The notes below the pieces were generated by a model, which was given only the letters and a program-made list of their open reading frames with translations, was not told the DNA's origin and did not search any database. Shown here one piece after another: positions 8,322 through 18,344 of a stretch of 64,000 bases of DNA (positions are counted from its first letter, which is position 1; the number at the start of each line of letters is the position of its first letter). Source of the stretch: Thalassospira profundimaris. Lineage in GTDB: Bacteria; Pseudomonadota; Alphaproteobacteria; Rhodospirillales; Thalassospiraceae. The position numbers and the translations under genes are program-made. The stretch is from assembly GCF_003326795.1 (NCBI RefSeq), contig NZ_JPWI01000009.1, positions 124,001 to 188,000 on the forward strand, written 5' to 3'.

Positions 8322-8744
8322 TTAGCCGACGATCTCGGTCTGAGCGAAGAAGTAAGCAATTTCGATTGCAGCGTTTTCGAGCGAGTCCGAACCATGGACC
8401 GAGTTCGCTTCGATGGATTCTGCAAACTGCTTACGGATGGTGCCCTCTTCGGCGTTTGCCGGGTTGGTTGCACCCATAACTTCGCGGTAGGTCGCGACAG
8501 CGTTTTCGCCTTCCAGAACCTGGACGACGACCGGGCCGGAGACCATGAAGTCTACGAGCTCACCGAAGAACGAACGTTCTTTGTGAACTGCATAGAAACC
8601 TTCAGCCTGAGCGCGGGTCAGTGCGACGCGCTTCTGTGCGACAATGCGCAGGCCAGCTTCTTCGATGACGGCATTGATTTTGCCAGTCAGGTTGCGGCGC
8701 GTTGCGTCCGGCTTGATGATCGAAAGAGTGCGTTCGACAGCCAT
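8322..8744 (-). CDS. ndk: Nucleoside diphosphate kinase
   Basis: A 140-residue enzyme that balances nucleoside triphosphate pools by transferring the gamma phosphate through a phospho-histidine. The active-site motif NSVHGSDS with the catalytic His is near residue 116, and the N-terminal [15 protein letters not shown] block is typical. I start at the ATG at 8744 (MAVERTL), which has AGGTG seven bases upstream and gives the family's usual length; an in-frame ATG nine bases earlier is less likely. Monocistronic by its surroundings. Confidence 0.97.
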   Translation of the reverse strand: MAVERTLSIIKPDATRRNLTGKINAVIEEAGLRIVAQKRVALTRAQAEGFYAVHKERSFFGELVDFMVSGPVVVQVLEGENAVATYREVMGATNPANAEEGTIRKQFAESIEANSVHGSDSLENAAIEIAYFFAQTEIVG

Positions 8745-9167
8745 TGGTTTCACCTAGCTTTTTAAAATTTCGTTACCCCCCAAGAGGGCTTCCAAAAGGG
8801 CCTGCGGAACATAAAGGAGCCATAGATTAGGACTCCCTTATCATCCACAGACCCAAAGGTTGGCGCTATATAAACGGGCTTGAAGCGCAACGCAACAGAT
8901 AGTTCTGCCCGCGCAATACAGACCTGCAGTAGCTGCATTGACCTCAAAACCATCACGAAAATGCGCAAAAACGCATAAAACTGCGATTCTTCCGATGGTT
9001 ACAACCCTGCTGTTTCCAGTGATTTTCCACAGGTTACAGTTTCAAGAAACCTTGCTTCAAACGGCACTCTGCCCTATTGAAAGCACAGAAATCCTTGCGA
9101 TTCCCCCGACCGCTGGCGGGAATGCTCGGGAAAACCGGATTACACGATCAAGAGAACGACCGATAAA
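8745..9167. promoter_or_regulatory. Divergent region between ndk and the ABC-F gene
   Basis: A 423 bp gap with no credible gene. It carries the ndk promoter region (a TATATA-like element near 8870 on the minus strand) and the ABC-F leader. Some ABC-F genes are controlled by attenuation, but I see no clear terminator hairpin in the leader. Confidence 0.35.
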
Positions 9168-11075
9168 ATGCTGCAAATTACCGATCTCACCTATCGTATT
9201 GGTGGCCGCGTCATTCTTGACCAGGTTTCCCTGACCATTCCCGATGGCCATAAAGTCGGCCTGATTGGCCGCAATGGTGCTGGCAAATCCACCCTGCTCA
9301 AGCTGATCTCGGGCGAACTGGCAACCGATGGTGGCGACATTGTCCTGTCAAAGCGTGCCCGCATGGGCGTGGTTTCACAGGAAGCTCCTGCTGGCAGCCG
9401 ATCCCTTCTTGATACTGTTCTTGCCGCGGATACCGAACGCGCAAGCCTGCTTGACGAGGCCGAAACAGCCACCGATCCCCATCGCATTGCTGAAATCCAC
9501 ACCCGCCTTGCCGATATTGATGCCCACACCGCCGAAGCGCGCGCCGCATCGATCCTTTCGGGCCTTGGCTTTGACGCCGAGGCACAGCAACGCGCCTGCG
9601 ATGATTTCTCGGGTGGCTGGCGCATGCGTGTGGCGCTTGCCGCAACCCTGTTCCTGCGTCCTGATCTGCTGCTGCTTGACGAGCCGACCAACCACCTTGA
9701 TCTTGAAGCCACCATCTGGCTTGAAAACTATCTGATCAACTATCCCGGCACGATCATCCTGATCAGTCACGATCGCGATCTTTTGAACCGCGCGGTCAAA
9801 ACCATTGCCCATCTGCATGATGGCACGGTGACGCTTTATGGCGGCAATTACGACAAATTCGCCAAGACGCGCCGCGAACAGATGGAACTGGCCTCCAAGC
9901 ATTACGAAAAACAGATCGCCCAGCAAAAGCATCTGCAATCCTTCATCGACCGCTTCCGTGCCAAGGCCAGCAAGGCCAAACAGGCGCAAAGCCGTGTCAA
10001 AATGCTTGAAAAAATGGGCCCGGCCATTCCGGTGGTCGAGGATCGCGGTATTTCCTTTGACTTCCCGAGCCCCAAGGAACTGCCGCCGCCCCTGATCAAT
10101 ATCCATAATGGTGAAGTCGGCTATGAGCCGGGCAAACCGGTTCTGCGCAATATCAGCCTGCGCATTGATATGGATGACCGCATCGCCCTTCTTGGCGCCA
10201 ATGGCAATGGTAAATCAACACTGGCCAAACTGCTGTCGGACCGGCTCGAGCTGACCGACGGCGAAAAGACATCCTCGAACAAATTGCGCATCGGGTATTT
10301 CGCCCAGCACCAGACAGACGAGCTCCGCGGCGATGAAACGCCTTATCAGCATATGGCATCCCTGATGCCCGATGTGATCGAAAGCAAGGTCCGCGCCCAG
10401 CTCGGCCGCTTTGCCTTCGAAGGCGCGAAGGGCGACACCAAGGTCAAGGACCTTTCGGGTGGTGAAAAGGCGCGTCTGCTGTTTGCCCTGATGACGCTTG
10501 ATGCCCCGCATATGCTGATCCTTGACGAACCAACCAACCATCTTGATATCGACAGCCGCGATGCGCTTAACCACGCGCTCAATGCCTATGAAGGTGCGGT
10601 CATCATCATCAGCCACGATCCCTACCTGATCGAGGCCTGTGCGGATCGTCTGGTTCTGGTAGCGGACGGCACGGTCACATCGTTTGACGGCGACGTTGCC
10701 GAATACCGCCAGTATCTTCTCGATCGTGCGCGCATGGAACGCCGTGCCAACAAGAACGGCGGCGAAGACGGAAACGGCAATGGCAAACCCGCCAAACGCG
10801 ACCGCAAGGCAGAACGCCAACAGGCCGCCGAAAAGCGTAAAGTAGCCGCCCCCATAAAGCGCGAAGTCGAAAAGCTTGAAAAGCAGATGGAAAAGCTTTC
10901 CGAACGCAAAGCCGGCATCGAAGAAAAAATGGCCGACCCGACCCTTTACGAAGACGCCAACGCGCAAAAACTGGCCGACATCCAAAAGGAACTCGGCCAG
11001 ATCGAAAACGAGCTTGCCATGGTCGAACAGAAATGGCTCGACAAGCAGGAAGAGTATGAGGCGATGGTGGCCTGA
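9168..11075 (+). CDS. ABC-F family ATPase (YheS-like translation factor)
   Basis: A 635-residue protein with two ABC ATPase domains and no membrane segments, so a ribosome-acting ABC-F protein rather than a transporter. Domain 1 has GRNGAGKST, FSGGWRMRVALA and LLLLDEPTNHLD; domain 2 has GANGNGKST, LSGGEKARLLFA and MLILDEPTNHLD. Between them is the charged linker arm (about residues 230-300) that reaches toward the ribosomal E site, and after residue 530 comes a lysine- and glutamate-rich coiled C-terminal tail. The N-terminus resembles the YheS/ABCF3 branch more than EttA or Uup. The cellular role of that branch is poorly known. Confidence 0.93.
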   Translation: MLQITDLTYRIGGRVILDQVSLTIPDGHKVGLIGRNGAGKSTLLKLISGELATDGGDIVLSKRARMGVVSQEAPAGSRSLLDTVLAADTERASLLDEAETATDPHRIAEIHTRLADIDAHTAEARAASILSGLGFDAEAQQRACDDFSGGWRMRVALAATLFLRPDLLLLDEPTNHLDLEATIWLENYLINYPGTIILISHDRDLLNRAVKTIAHLHDGTVTLYGGNYDKFAKTRREQMELASKHYEKQIAQQKHLQSFIDRFRAKASKAKQAQSRVKMLEKMGPAIPVVEDRGISFDFPSPKELPPPLINIHNGEVGYEPGKPVLRNISLRIDMDDRIALLGANGNGKSTLAKLLSDRLELTDGEKTSSNKLRIGYFAQHQTDELRGDETPYQHMASLMPDVIESKVRAQLGRFAFEGAKGDTKVKDLSGGEKARLLFALMTLDAPHMLILDEPTNHLDIDSRDALNHALNAYEGAVIIISHDPYLIEACADRLVLVADGTVTSFDGDVAEYRQYLLDRARMERRANKNGGEDGNGNGKPAKRDRKAERQQAAEKRKVAAPIKREVEKLEKQMEKLSERKAGIEEKMADPTLYEDANAQKLADIQKELGQIENELAMVEQKWLDKQEEYEAMVA

Positions 11076-11255
11076 AAAAGGCAGAACCACTAGGATATTG
11101 GGCCCACACCACCCTTAGAAAGCTTCTAATGGCGCTTGTTTAAAGCGATGTGACGAAATATAAATTAGCTGCAATCATCAACCTTCGGTTAATTTAAAAA
11201 CGGGTGAGGGACATCGTTTTGGCCCACCTGCTTGCCTTACCCGCAATGTGAAAGA

Positions 11256-12302
11256 ATGTTCAGATTGTCCGAAACGGCACAGGTTCCGATATCGCATTTT
11301 GACACGGCCAGTATCGAGCCAGATCATCGCTTTGATGCCTGGCAAGAAAATATCGGCGTCTTTTTCGATCTTGCCATGCCCGATGGCGGGAAGCAGTCAA
11401 CGAATGTTCATGCAAAAATCGATGTCTGCAATCTCGGCGACGCCGTTTTTGGTGTAACCAGATCACAAGCCCAGCGATTCACGCGCAATACCCGCCGGGT
11501 GATACAGGATGATATGGATCACATTCTGGTTCAGCTTTTCCTCAAGGGCAGCGGTGTTACCAAAGACAACGAGCATATCGTTGCAGGCGACATGCTGATC
11601 ATTGATCTTGATCAGCCCCATGACATGACCAACAGCGATTTTGAAAACCTGACCCTTGTCCTCCCACGGGACAAGCGACCGGAAATATCCGATCGCTTGT
11701 CGGCTTTGCATGGCAGGAGGCTATCATCGGAAAATCCGCTGATCAGCTTTATTGGAAGCGGTCTTTTAAATCTGTGGCAAAGCATTCCCGGCATGACAAT
11801 CAGTCAGGCGGACAGCGCGATGCAGGGTACCCTTGATCTGATGCAGGGATGCCTGCTGCGCAAGGGGCTTTTCCCCGATGAATATGATTTGCCGACTTCT
11901 GTGGCTTTAACCCGGATCATCTATCGCTATATCGAAAACAACCTGTCCGAAAACATCACCCCGGCATTGCTCGCCCAGACCTTTCGAATGTCACGGTCAC
12001 AGATTTACCGCATCTTCGCCCCCCATGGCGGTGTCGCGACTTATTTGTGGGACCGCCGTTTGCAGCGCAGCCTGCATTTGCTGTCACAGCCCCGCTTCAG
12101 CCACAAGAATATTGGCACCATCGCCTTTGAATGCGGATTTAACAGTGAATCCCATTTCAGCCGGGCCTTCCGCGCCAAATTCAACGCCGCACCAAGTCAG
12201 GTCCGCGCCGAAGCCCTCGATGCTTACATACGCAACCGGGACACTTCCCCGTCATCCCCCAGTTATGCCGCAGGGTTGCCGCACTGGGTGCGGCAACTTT
12301 AA
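11256..12302 (+). CDS. AraC family transcriptional regulator
   Basis: A 348-residue regulator. Residues ~20-200 match the AraC-type 'AraC_binding_2' cupin-like N-terminal region found in many alphaproteobacterial regulators; the last ~100 residues hold two helix-turn-helix motifs, including MSRSQIYRIFAPHGGVATYLWDRRL and IAFECGFNSESHFSRAFRAKF. I prefer the ATG at 11256 to a TTG at 11232. It is convergent with the autotransporter gene 12 bp away, so neither shares a promoter with the other; its target is unknown. Confidence 0.88.
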   Translation: MFRLSETAQVPISHFDTASIEPDHRFDAWQENIGVFFDLAMPDGGKQSTNVHAKIDVCNLGDAVFGVTRSQAQRFTRNTRRVIQDDMDHILVQLFLKGSGVTKDNEHIVAGDMLIIDLDQPHDMTNSDFENLTLVLPRDKRPEISDRLSALHGRRLSSENPLISFIGSGLLNLWQSIPGMTISQADSAMQGTLDLMQGCLLRKGLFPDEYDLPTSVALTRIIYRYIENNLSENITPALLAQTFRMSRSQIYRIFAPHGGVATYLWDRRLQRSLHLLSQPRFSHKNIGTIAFECGFNSESHFSRAFRAKFNAAPSQVRAEALDAYIRNRDTSPSSPSYAAGLPHWVRQL

Positions 12303-12314
12303 CGCCCCCTGCTC

Positions 12315-14249
12315 CTAGAACCGGTATTCCAGCCCAAGATACCCGCTGATGGACCGTTCCTCGTTTGTGGCAGCGCCCATTTCCATATCGGCGACAAAGG
12401 TCATGCGCCGGTCAATGTCATAGCGCATGTTGCCCCCGACATACCCCCCACGCGATGACGTATCCCCTGTTCCCTGATAGCGTGTCATCGGTCCGTTCCT
12501 CAGGCCGACATCAACGCTGTCGCGCCCGAAATAGCTGTATTTCATCCCGCCACGCAATTCGATTTCGCCAAGCCCGTCGGCAATATCCTGCCGGGCGGCC
12601 AGTTGCAGACGACCATTGATCACATCCACCCCGTGCCCCTTGACGGTCAGGTTCGATGATGTCGTGCCGGTTTCACTATATTCCCCGTAATAGCCATAGG
12701 TGTAATTCACCTCCGCGGACGGACGCAGCTCTATGCCCCCGGCAAGATCAATCGACCGGATCAGCGCCAGAGAGGGGCTGATATAGACACTGTTGTAATC
12801 CGATTGGGCTGTTTCCTCGCCCTTCAGGTTATCGACCACAAGACGTTCATCCTGATGGTGCTGGTATCCGACAACCACCGCCCCGTCGAGGGCCCATTTC
12901 CCGAAAACATATTCCCCGTATCCGCCGATGAACACACCGTTGCTGTCACTTTCAACCGATGCCTCGTCGGTTTTCATGCCCGCAACCGATGCTCCGCCAA
13001 ACAGGCCGATGCTGTGATCATCAATCGGCTTTTCATATCCGGCAATTACCCCGCCAACCCGGCTTGAATAGGCCAAAGCCGCCCCGTCATCGCCACGTTG
13101 AAGGTAACTGCCAAAAACCTGCCCCCATGCAAACGGCATTTCTTCGACAAACAGCATGCCGGGCTCCAGCTCATCGGCGGCGACCACAATCAGGTCCGGC
13201 TTGTTCGACCGTGCCAGTTGCTGGCTGACAGCCTGATGAATACCCACTGTGGTTGACCCCAATGCCGCCCGGTTGGCCGCAAGGCCCGTGGGATCAACAA
13301 TCGCCACTGTCGAACCGCTTTGCACAGCCAGTCCGTCGCCCCCCGACGATGGATTGATTGTTCCGGCATTGGTAAAGGTCAATGTTGAAGACCGGCCGCC
13401 CCCCGACGCATCGATATTGATCACGCTGGTTGCACCCCCCGGATCAATGGTCCCGACAATCGTCGCGCCTGCATTGATATTAATGATGCCACCGGTGCTT
13501 GTGAAACGAATCGCTTCTGTCGCACTCCCGGTCGCCATAATCGTTCCGCTGACCGTGACTGTCGTATTCGCACCCGTACTGATAATGCCCCGGGCACTGG
13601 CCGCCGACACATTGACGATCCCGGTATCAGTAACAGTAATTTTATTGTTGCTACCTGATAGGGCAATGCCGGAACCACCGGTCGAGGTAATTGAGCCACT
13701 ATTGATACCAGTACCGTTTGAGATGTCGAGAGACATCCCGATACCGCTTGACGAAATTGTCCCAGTGTTGGTAAGCGTGATGTTGGTTCCGCTGGTGGCC
13801 CGGAGGCCGAAGGCATTTGCGCCAGTTGTTGTAATCGACCCGTTATTGATCACCGTACTGCCGGTTCCTTGCGCAACCATCCCGGACCCAAACGCGGCGG
13901 TTGTTGAAATACTTCCGTTATTTGTAAACCGGGCATTGGTTGACGTCGCACCACCATTGATTGCCGGGTTTGTTGATGAAATCGTGCCATTGTTCGTCAC
14001 CGTCACGCCATCGCCCGCAACACTGATCGACGTCCCCGCTGCAACATTAAGAACCCCGCCCGCTTCGATCAATCCGGTTTGCCCGGCCGTCAGCGATTTG
14101 GCCGTTGTGTCGGTAACACCGCTGGAAATCGTGAAATCCGCCGCCTGAATTGCTGTTCCCGACAACAAGGCCACACCAAACGTCGCAAGACCTAATCCCC
14201 GACGCAGCCCCCAAAAACCCATCGCCATTTTCCCCCTAACGACAGACAT
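12315..14249 (-). CDS. Autotransporter (type Va secretion) with repeat-rich passenger
   Basis: A 644-residue outer-membrane autotransporter. A signal peptide (about residues 1-36, ending TAIQA) is followed by a ~300-residue passenger built of degenerate ~20-residue beta-helix repeats around NNGSI/NTGTI/NSGSI motifs and rich in Ser, Thr, Gly and Asn. After a linker, the last ~265 residues form the beta-barrel, starting around PFAWGQVFGSYLQRGDDG and ending in the outer-membrane signature LGLEYRF with a terminal Phe. The passenger is short for an adhesin. No protease motif is visible, so adhesion or biofilm is the likeliest role by family. Confidence 0.88.
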   Translation of the reverse strand: MSVVRGKMAMGFWGLRRGLGLATFGVALLSGTAIQAADFTISSGVTDTTAKSLTAGQTGLIEAGGVLNVAAGTSISVAGDGVTVTNNGTISSTNPAINGGATSTNARFTNNGSISTTAAFGSGMVAQGTGSTVINNGSITTTGANAFGLRATSGTNITLTNTGTISSSGIGMSLDISNGTGINSGSITSTGGSGIALSGSNNKITVTDTGIVNVSAASARGIISTGANTTVTVSGTIMATGSATEAIRFTSTGGIININAGATIVGTIDPGGATSVINIDASGGGRSSTLTFTNAGTINPSSGGDGLAVQSGSTVAIVDPTGLAANRAALGSTTVGIHQAVSQQLARSNKPDLIVVAADELEPGMLFVEEMPFAWGQVFGSYLQRGDDGAALAYSSRVGGVIAGYEKPIDDHSIGLFGGASVAGMKTDEASVESDSNGVFIGGYGEYVFGKWALDGAVVVGYQHHQDERLVVDNLKGEETAQSDYNSVYISPSLALIRSIDLAGGIELRPSAEVNYTYGYYGEYSETGTTSSNLTVKGHGVDVINGRLQLAARQDIADGLGEIELRGGMKYSYFGRDSVDVGLRNGPMTRYQGTGDTSSRGGYVGGNMRYDIDRRMTFVADMEMGAATNEERSISGYLGLEYRF

Positions 14250-14392
14250 TCAATGTCAGAAGAATACACATGTCCCCATCAACAGTTTTGACTGAGCATC
14301 CCAAAACTCTGTCACCAGTGTTCCAGCCTGCTGATTTTGATAATCATGGTATCCGGCATTTCGAACTTCTGATCTGCTCCGGTTAAGGGTAC

Positions 14393-14429
14393 AAAAAAAC
14401 GCCCAGTCATGGTTACAAGACCGGGCGTT
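14393..14429 (-). terminator. Terminator of the membrane diguanylate cyclase gene
   Basis: On the minus strand AACGCCCGGTC and GACTGGGCGTT pair with one mismatch, followed by a run of T; it lies just after the stop codon at 14448. Confidence 0.82.
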
Positions 14430-14447
14430 TGGGGTTGGCTTTTTGTG

Positions 14448-16409
14448 TTACTTCAGGGCACTGGCCAGATCACCACTCTTGGATTTTCTGATCCGCTTGT
14501 TCTGGTACATTTTTTCATCTGCCAGTCCCAGCAGCGCGACCGTTTCCTTGCAATCTGTCGGGAAAATCGCGATCCCGACACTTGCACCAACGGTAATGCT
14601 CAGCGCATCAATCTCGATCGGGCGCTGGATGGATGCTGCAATTTTCTGAGCGACCCATTCGGCTTCTTCGCGCCCGTTCACGTCATCGGCAATCACCGCG
14701 AACTCATCCCCGCCAAGACGTGCGACCGTATCGCCCTGACGGATTGTATTCTTGATCCGCTCGCCAACCTTGCGCAGGACCTGATCGCCGATTTCATGGC
14801 CATAACGATCATTGACCGGCTTGAAGCCATCAAGATCGATATAGAGAAGCCCGACCGAATGCCCTTCATTCTCGGAATGACCGCACGAGACTTCAAGACG
14901 GTCCTCGAACAAAAGCCGGTTCGGAAGCCCGGTCAGCGCGTCATGATTGGCCTGACGCCACAATTCCTGGGCATTTTCCATATGGCGCGAGATATCAAGT
15001 CCCATCTCGACAAAATTGACATCCGATGTTGTGGGATCGGTAATCGCGCTGACCACCACATTTGAATAGAAGAAATCCCCGCCCTTGCGACGGTTGCGCA
15101 CTTCGCCTTCCCAGATGCCATTGGCGCGCGCCGACATCAGGATATCGTCAAGCGCTTCGGCATTTTCGCGCTGGGCACGCAGGAAGGAAAGCGGTTTGCC
15201 GACCGCCTCGTTGGGCAAATAACCCGTCATTGCCGTAAAGCCCGGATTGACCTTAAGGATGATGCCATTCTCATCGGCGACGACCACACTGTTCTTTGAG
15301 GCCCGCAGCACCTGTTCGGACAGGCGGGCATCGAAACTGGCAATAATCTGGTTCTGGCGAGTCCAGGCATAGGCGGCACTGCCCACCGCAATCAGCAAAA
15401 GAAAGGCTGCTGAAACGATGATCAGTGTGTCGCGCTCGGGCGAAAGAAGCTGGTTTAACGTATCGGTGGGCAGCCGGGCACCGACATAAAGGTTCAAACG
15501 GCTGCTTTTTTCGTCGTCACTGCCAAAAATAACCGCCAGCGAACGCAGGGAATTGCGTGCCAGAAACAGGTCGGAAACATCAAGACGCTGTACCGAATAA
15601 AATCCGCTATCAACCCGGAAACTTTGCAGGCCAAGCTGCATGTTCTCCCACGCCTTCGGATAACGGTCGCCGATGCTTGATGGTTTGCCGGTCAGTTCCT
15701 CCGACCAGTTTTCCCCCTCCTCGCCGCCAAGCATCCAGCCACCATCGTCATCAAGGACAAAGGGCTCTGCCCCGTCAAGGCGCAAGGCATCGACGACCTC
15801 GTTAAAGATCGGAGCCGCACGCAGGTTCAGAACCATGACACCGTGGCGCTCGCCAAATTTGTCAAACACCGGTGCAGACAACCGGACCACAGGCTTGATC
15901 GGTTTTTCGATCTGTCCGAATTCCTCGTTCAGATCAACGCCCGAAATATAGATCGTCCCGCGCGGTGCGTTTCTTGCCATCCGGAAATAGGAGCGGTTGC
16001 TTTTATCCTGAAGCTCACGCACCGGCACGGAAAACGGGATGCCGCTGCCATAATTGACGCGCACAACTTCAATACCGTCATTATCAAGCAGGCGGATCTG
16101 GTCATAGAGACCGCGGCGCAGGGAAAAAACCGCAAACTCGTCCGCAAGTTCCGTCAGGTTTGATGTGCCCGCAACAACCGCGTCAATCTGCTTGCTTTCA
16201 GACAGGATCAAAAGATCGGAAATAACAATTTCAATACGTTCCCGCAGGACCGAGATCGACTTTTCAAGGGCATAGCGCTGGTCATCGGCAATGGCCTTTT
16301 CCCGGACAGAGCTTCCCTCCCATGCCAGAAATCCGACAATGCTCAGAAAGACGACGGACAACGGTGCGAAACACACCATAAATGACTTCACATGGCCCAG
16401 TTTGATCAT
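14448..16409 (-). CDS. Membrane-bound Cache-PAS-GGDEF diguanylate cyclase
   Basis: A 653-residue sensor that should make the second messenger cyclic di-GMP. Order: a membrane helix at ~12-30, a large periplasmic sensor of the Cache type (~35-330, with YFRMARNAPRGTIYISG), a second helix (LIIVSAAFLLLIAVGSAAYAW), a PAS domain with PAC (~370-480), then GGDEF with DALTGLPNRLLFEDRL and an intact RLGGDEFAV active site. No EAL domain. The ATG at 16409 (MIKLGHVKSFMV) has AGGAAGG upstream and begins just before the first helix, so I prefer it to the longer frame starting at 16469. The ligand is unknown. Confidence 0.9.
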   Translation of the reverse strand: MIKLGHVKSFMVCFAPLSVVFLSIVGFLAWEGSSVREKAIADDQRYALEKSISVLRERIEIVISDLLILSESKQIDAVVAGTSNLTELADEFAVFSLRRGLYDQIRLLDNDGIEVVRVNYGSGIPFSVPVRELQDKSNRSYFRMARNAPRGTIYISGVDLNEEFGQIEKPIKPVVRLSAPVFDKFGERHGVMVLNLRAAPIFNEVVDALRLDGAEPFVLDDDGGWMLGGEEGENWSEELTGKPSSIGDRYPKAWENMQLGLQSFRVDSGFYSVQRLDVSDLFLARNSLRSLAVIFGSDDEKSSRLNLYVGARLPTDTLNQLLSPERDTLIIVSAAFLLLIAVGSAAYAWTRQNQIIASFDARLSEQVLRASKNSVVVADENGIILKVNPGFTAMTGYLPNEAVGKPLSFLRAQRENAEALDDILMSARANGIWEGEVRNRRKGGDFFYSNVVVSAITDPTTSDVNFVEMGLDISRHMENAQELWRQANHDALTGLPNRLLFEDRLEVSCGHSENEGHSVGLLYIDLDGFKPVNDRYGHEIGDQVLRKVGERIKNTIRQGDTVARLGGDEFAVIADDVNGREEAEWVAQKIAASIQRPIEIDALSITVGASVGIAIFPTDCKETVALLGLADEKMYQNKRIRKSKSGDLASALK

Positions 16410-16720
16410 CGCCTTCCTGCTTCTGTCAGTCGCACATTGCGCAAGCCGCCAAATCCTGCCCACACCCAAGGCACCCTATTCTCAAGTATGACACCTGCAA
16501 ATAATACCCGAAGAACAGACTTTCGCACACAAATTGTCCCGCCCCGTGAAATGTTCTTTTGGTTCAACATCTAATATAAGCAACCCTACATTACAATGGC
16601 TCCAGATTATTCCCGCCAGAAGGATCACCATGCGACCGACATTCCTGACATGATCCTGTCAGGAGCGCCCTGCTAGCTTCCGGGTGACAAACTTTTACGA
16701 ACCCCGATGCAAGGCGTGCC
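16410..16720. promoter_or_regulatory. Divergent intergenic region upstream of the cyclase and LysE genes
   Basis: 311 bp between two divergent starts. Apart from a short TGACA...TGTCA inverted repeat near 16646-16662, I see no gene, RNA or repeat. Confidence 0.35.
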
Positions 16721-17359
16721 ATGACCTATGTTGAAAATCTCTGGCTATTTTTCGTTCTGCTTTCGGGCATCATTATCGTGCCCGGAATGGATATGTTTTT
16801 TGTCATCGCCAATGCCCTGACCGGCGGGCGGCGTGCCGGTCTTTCGGCAACGGTCGGTATCATGCTTGGCGGGGTGTATCACACCCTGCTTGGCGCAATC
16901 GGCATCAGCGCCCTTCTGGCCATTGCCCCCTGGCTCTTGAATGTGATGCTGTTTGCCGGGGCGGCCTATATGGTCTGGATCGGGGTTACCCTGATCCGAA
17001 GTGCGATCACCGTCGGGGCGATCCGGGCGGCAAAACCATCATCACTGTGGATCGCCTTTCGTCAGGGCATGATCACCTGCATGCTCAACCCCAAGGCCTA
17101 TCTGTTTATCTTTGCGGTCTATCCGCAATTCATCCGCCCGCAATATGGCCCGCTTTGGTCACAGGCGCTGGTGATGGGGATCATGACGGCTGCGGTTCAG
17201 CTTGCCGTCTATGGCGCGCTTGCCCTTGCTGCCGGAACCAGCCGCAATCTGATCACGGGCAACCCGGTCGCCACCATCTTTATCGGGCGGGCGGCAGGAT
17301 TACTGTTTATCGGGGTTGCCCTTCTGACCGCATGGCACGGCATGGTCACACTTGATTGA
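16721..17359 (+). CDS. LysE/RhtB family amino-acid exporter
   Basis: A 212-residue inner-membrane protein with about six hydrophobic helices and the family's N-terminal signature (IIIVPGMDMFFVIANALTGG). The central CMLNPKAYLFIFAVYPQF stretch is also typical. LysE/RhtB proteins export amino acids such as lysine, threonine or homoserine lactone; the substrate cannot be read from sequence. It is alone, followed by a bidirectional terminator shared with metQ. Confidence 0.9.
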   Translation: MTYVENLWLFFVLLSGIIIVPGMDMFFVIANALTGGRRAGLSATVGIMLGGVYHTLLGAIGISALLAIAPWLLNVMLFAGAAYMVWIGVTLIRSAITVGAIRAAKPSSLWIAFRQGMITCMLNPKAYLFIFAVYPQFIRPQYGPLWSQALVMGIMTAAVQLAVYGALALAAGTSRNLITGNPVATIFIGRAAGLLFIGVALLTAWHGMVTLD

Positions 17360-17428
17360 TGACTCTACGTTGAGGGTTGAGGGTTGAGGCCAAACTCGAT
17401 CCCCGACAATCAGGAACCCGAAATGAAA

Positions 17429-17460
17429 ATCGCCCGCGGACCGGAAGGCACGCGGGCGAT
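17429..17460. terminator. Bidirectional terminator between lysE-like gene and metQ
   Basis: Perfect 10-bp stem ATCGCCCGCG / CGCGGGCGAT with a 12-base loop, flanked by A-rich sequence on the left and a weak T-run on the right. Confidence 0.8.
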
Positions 17461-17486
17461 TAACTTAAATTGAATAATCAGGCTGA

Positions 17487-18287
17487 TTATTCAGAAATTT
17501 TAAAGACCGGAAGAACCGAACCTTCGTATTTGGTTTCGATGAACTCGCGGATTTTGTCATCGTGATAGGCCTCAACCAGCGTCTTGACCCAGGCCGCATC
17601 CTTGTCCTGGGTGCGAGTGACGATCACGTTGGCATAGGGGCTGTCATTGCCTTCAATCGCAATTGAATCCTTGATCGGGTTCAGACCGGCTTCAAGCGCA
17701 TAGTTGGTGTTGATTGCCGAGGCATCAAGATCGGCCAGCGAACGCGGCAGCTGTGCAGCATCAAGCTCTACAAAGCTGATGTTTTTCGGGTTTTCGATGA
17801 TATCAAGCGGGCTGACAACCAGACCGGCTGCCGGATCGACCTTGATCAGGCCCTGTGCCTGCAGCACCAGAAGCGCACGACCACCATTGGTCGGGTCGTT
17901 CGGAATGCCGATTTCCGCACCGTCTTTAAGCTCGTCGAGGCTTTTGATCTTGTCGGAATAGATGCCCATCGGGGTCAGGATGTTGTAACCGACAACTGCC
18001 AGATCATAACCGCGATCCTTGATCTGGTTATCAAGATACGGCTTGTGCTGGAAGCTGTTGGCCTGCAGATCGCCATCATCCAGCGCCTGGTTCGGAATGA
18101 CATAATCCGAGAAGCTGACGATTTCGATATCAAGACCCTTGGTCGCCGCAACCTTGACGACCTCTTCCATGACTTCTTCATGCGCACCCGGGGTAACGCC
18201 GATTTTGATTTTTTCGTTGGCAAGTGCCTGACCGGTCAGGGCCGATGCCAGAACGGCCGCAGCCGTCAGTTTAAGCAGAAACCGCAT
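17487..18287 (-). CDS. metQ: D/L-methionine ABC transporter substrate-binding protein
   Basis: A 266-residue periplasmic binding protein of the NlpA/MetQ family. After the signal peptide the mature protein begins NEKIKIGVTPGAHEEVMEEV, and the family blocks DLQANSFQHKPYLDNQ and GIPNDPTNGGRALLVLQ are intact. Unlike E. coli MetQ, the signal peptide ends in ALA with no lipobox cysteine, so this one seems to be a soluble periplasmic protein. It is the last gene of metN-metI-metQ behind a SAM-II riboswitch, which supports methionine as substrate. Confidence 0.95.
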   Translation of the reverse strand: MRFLLKLTAAAVLASALTGQALANEKIKIGVTPGAHEEVMEEVVKVAATKGLDIEIVSFSDYVIPNQALDDGDLQANSFQHKPYLDNQIKDRGYDLAVVGYNILTPMGIYSDKIKSLDELKDGAEIGIPNDPTNGGRALLVLQAQGLIKVDPAAGLVVSPLDIIENPKNISFVELDAAQLPRSLADLDASAINTNYALEAGLNPIKDSIAIEGNDSPYANVIVTRTQDKDAAWVKTLVEAYHDDKIREFIETKYEGSVLPVFKISE

Positions 18288-18344
18288 TGTAAAACTCCTT
18301 GTTTTAGCTGGTTCTTTGCGGGAATTTCAAAATATGAGGATTGC

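Noticed and set aside
13249-14148. A 299-codon frame on the plus strand opposite the autotransporter passenger
   Set aside because: Its Val/Pro/Ile-rich product is the mirror of the Asn-Gly-Thr repeats; no ribosome site or family.
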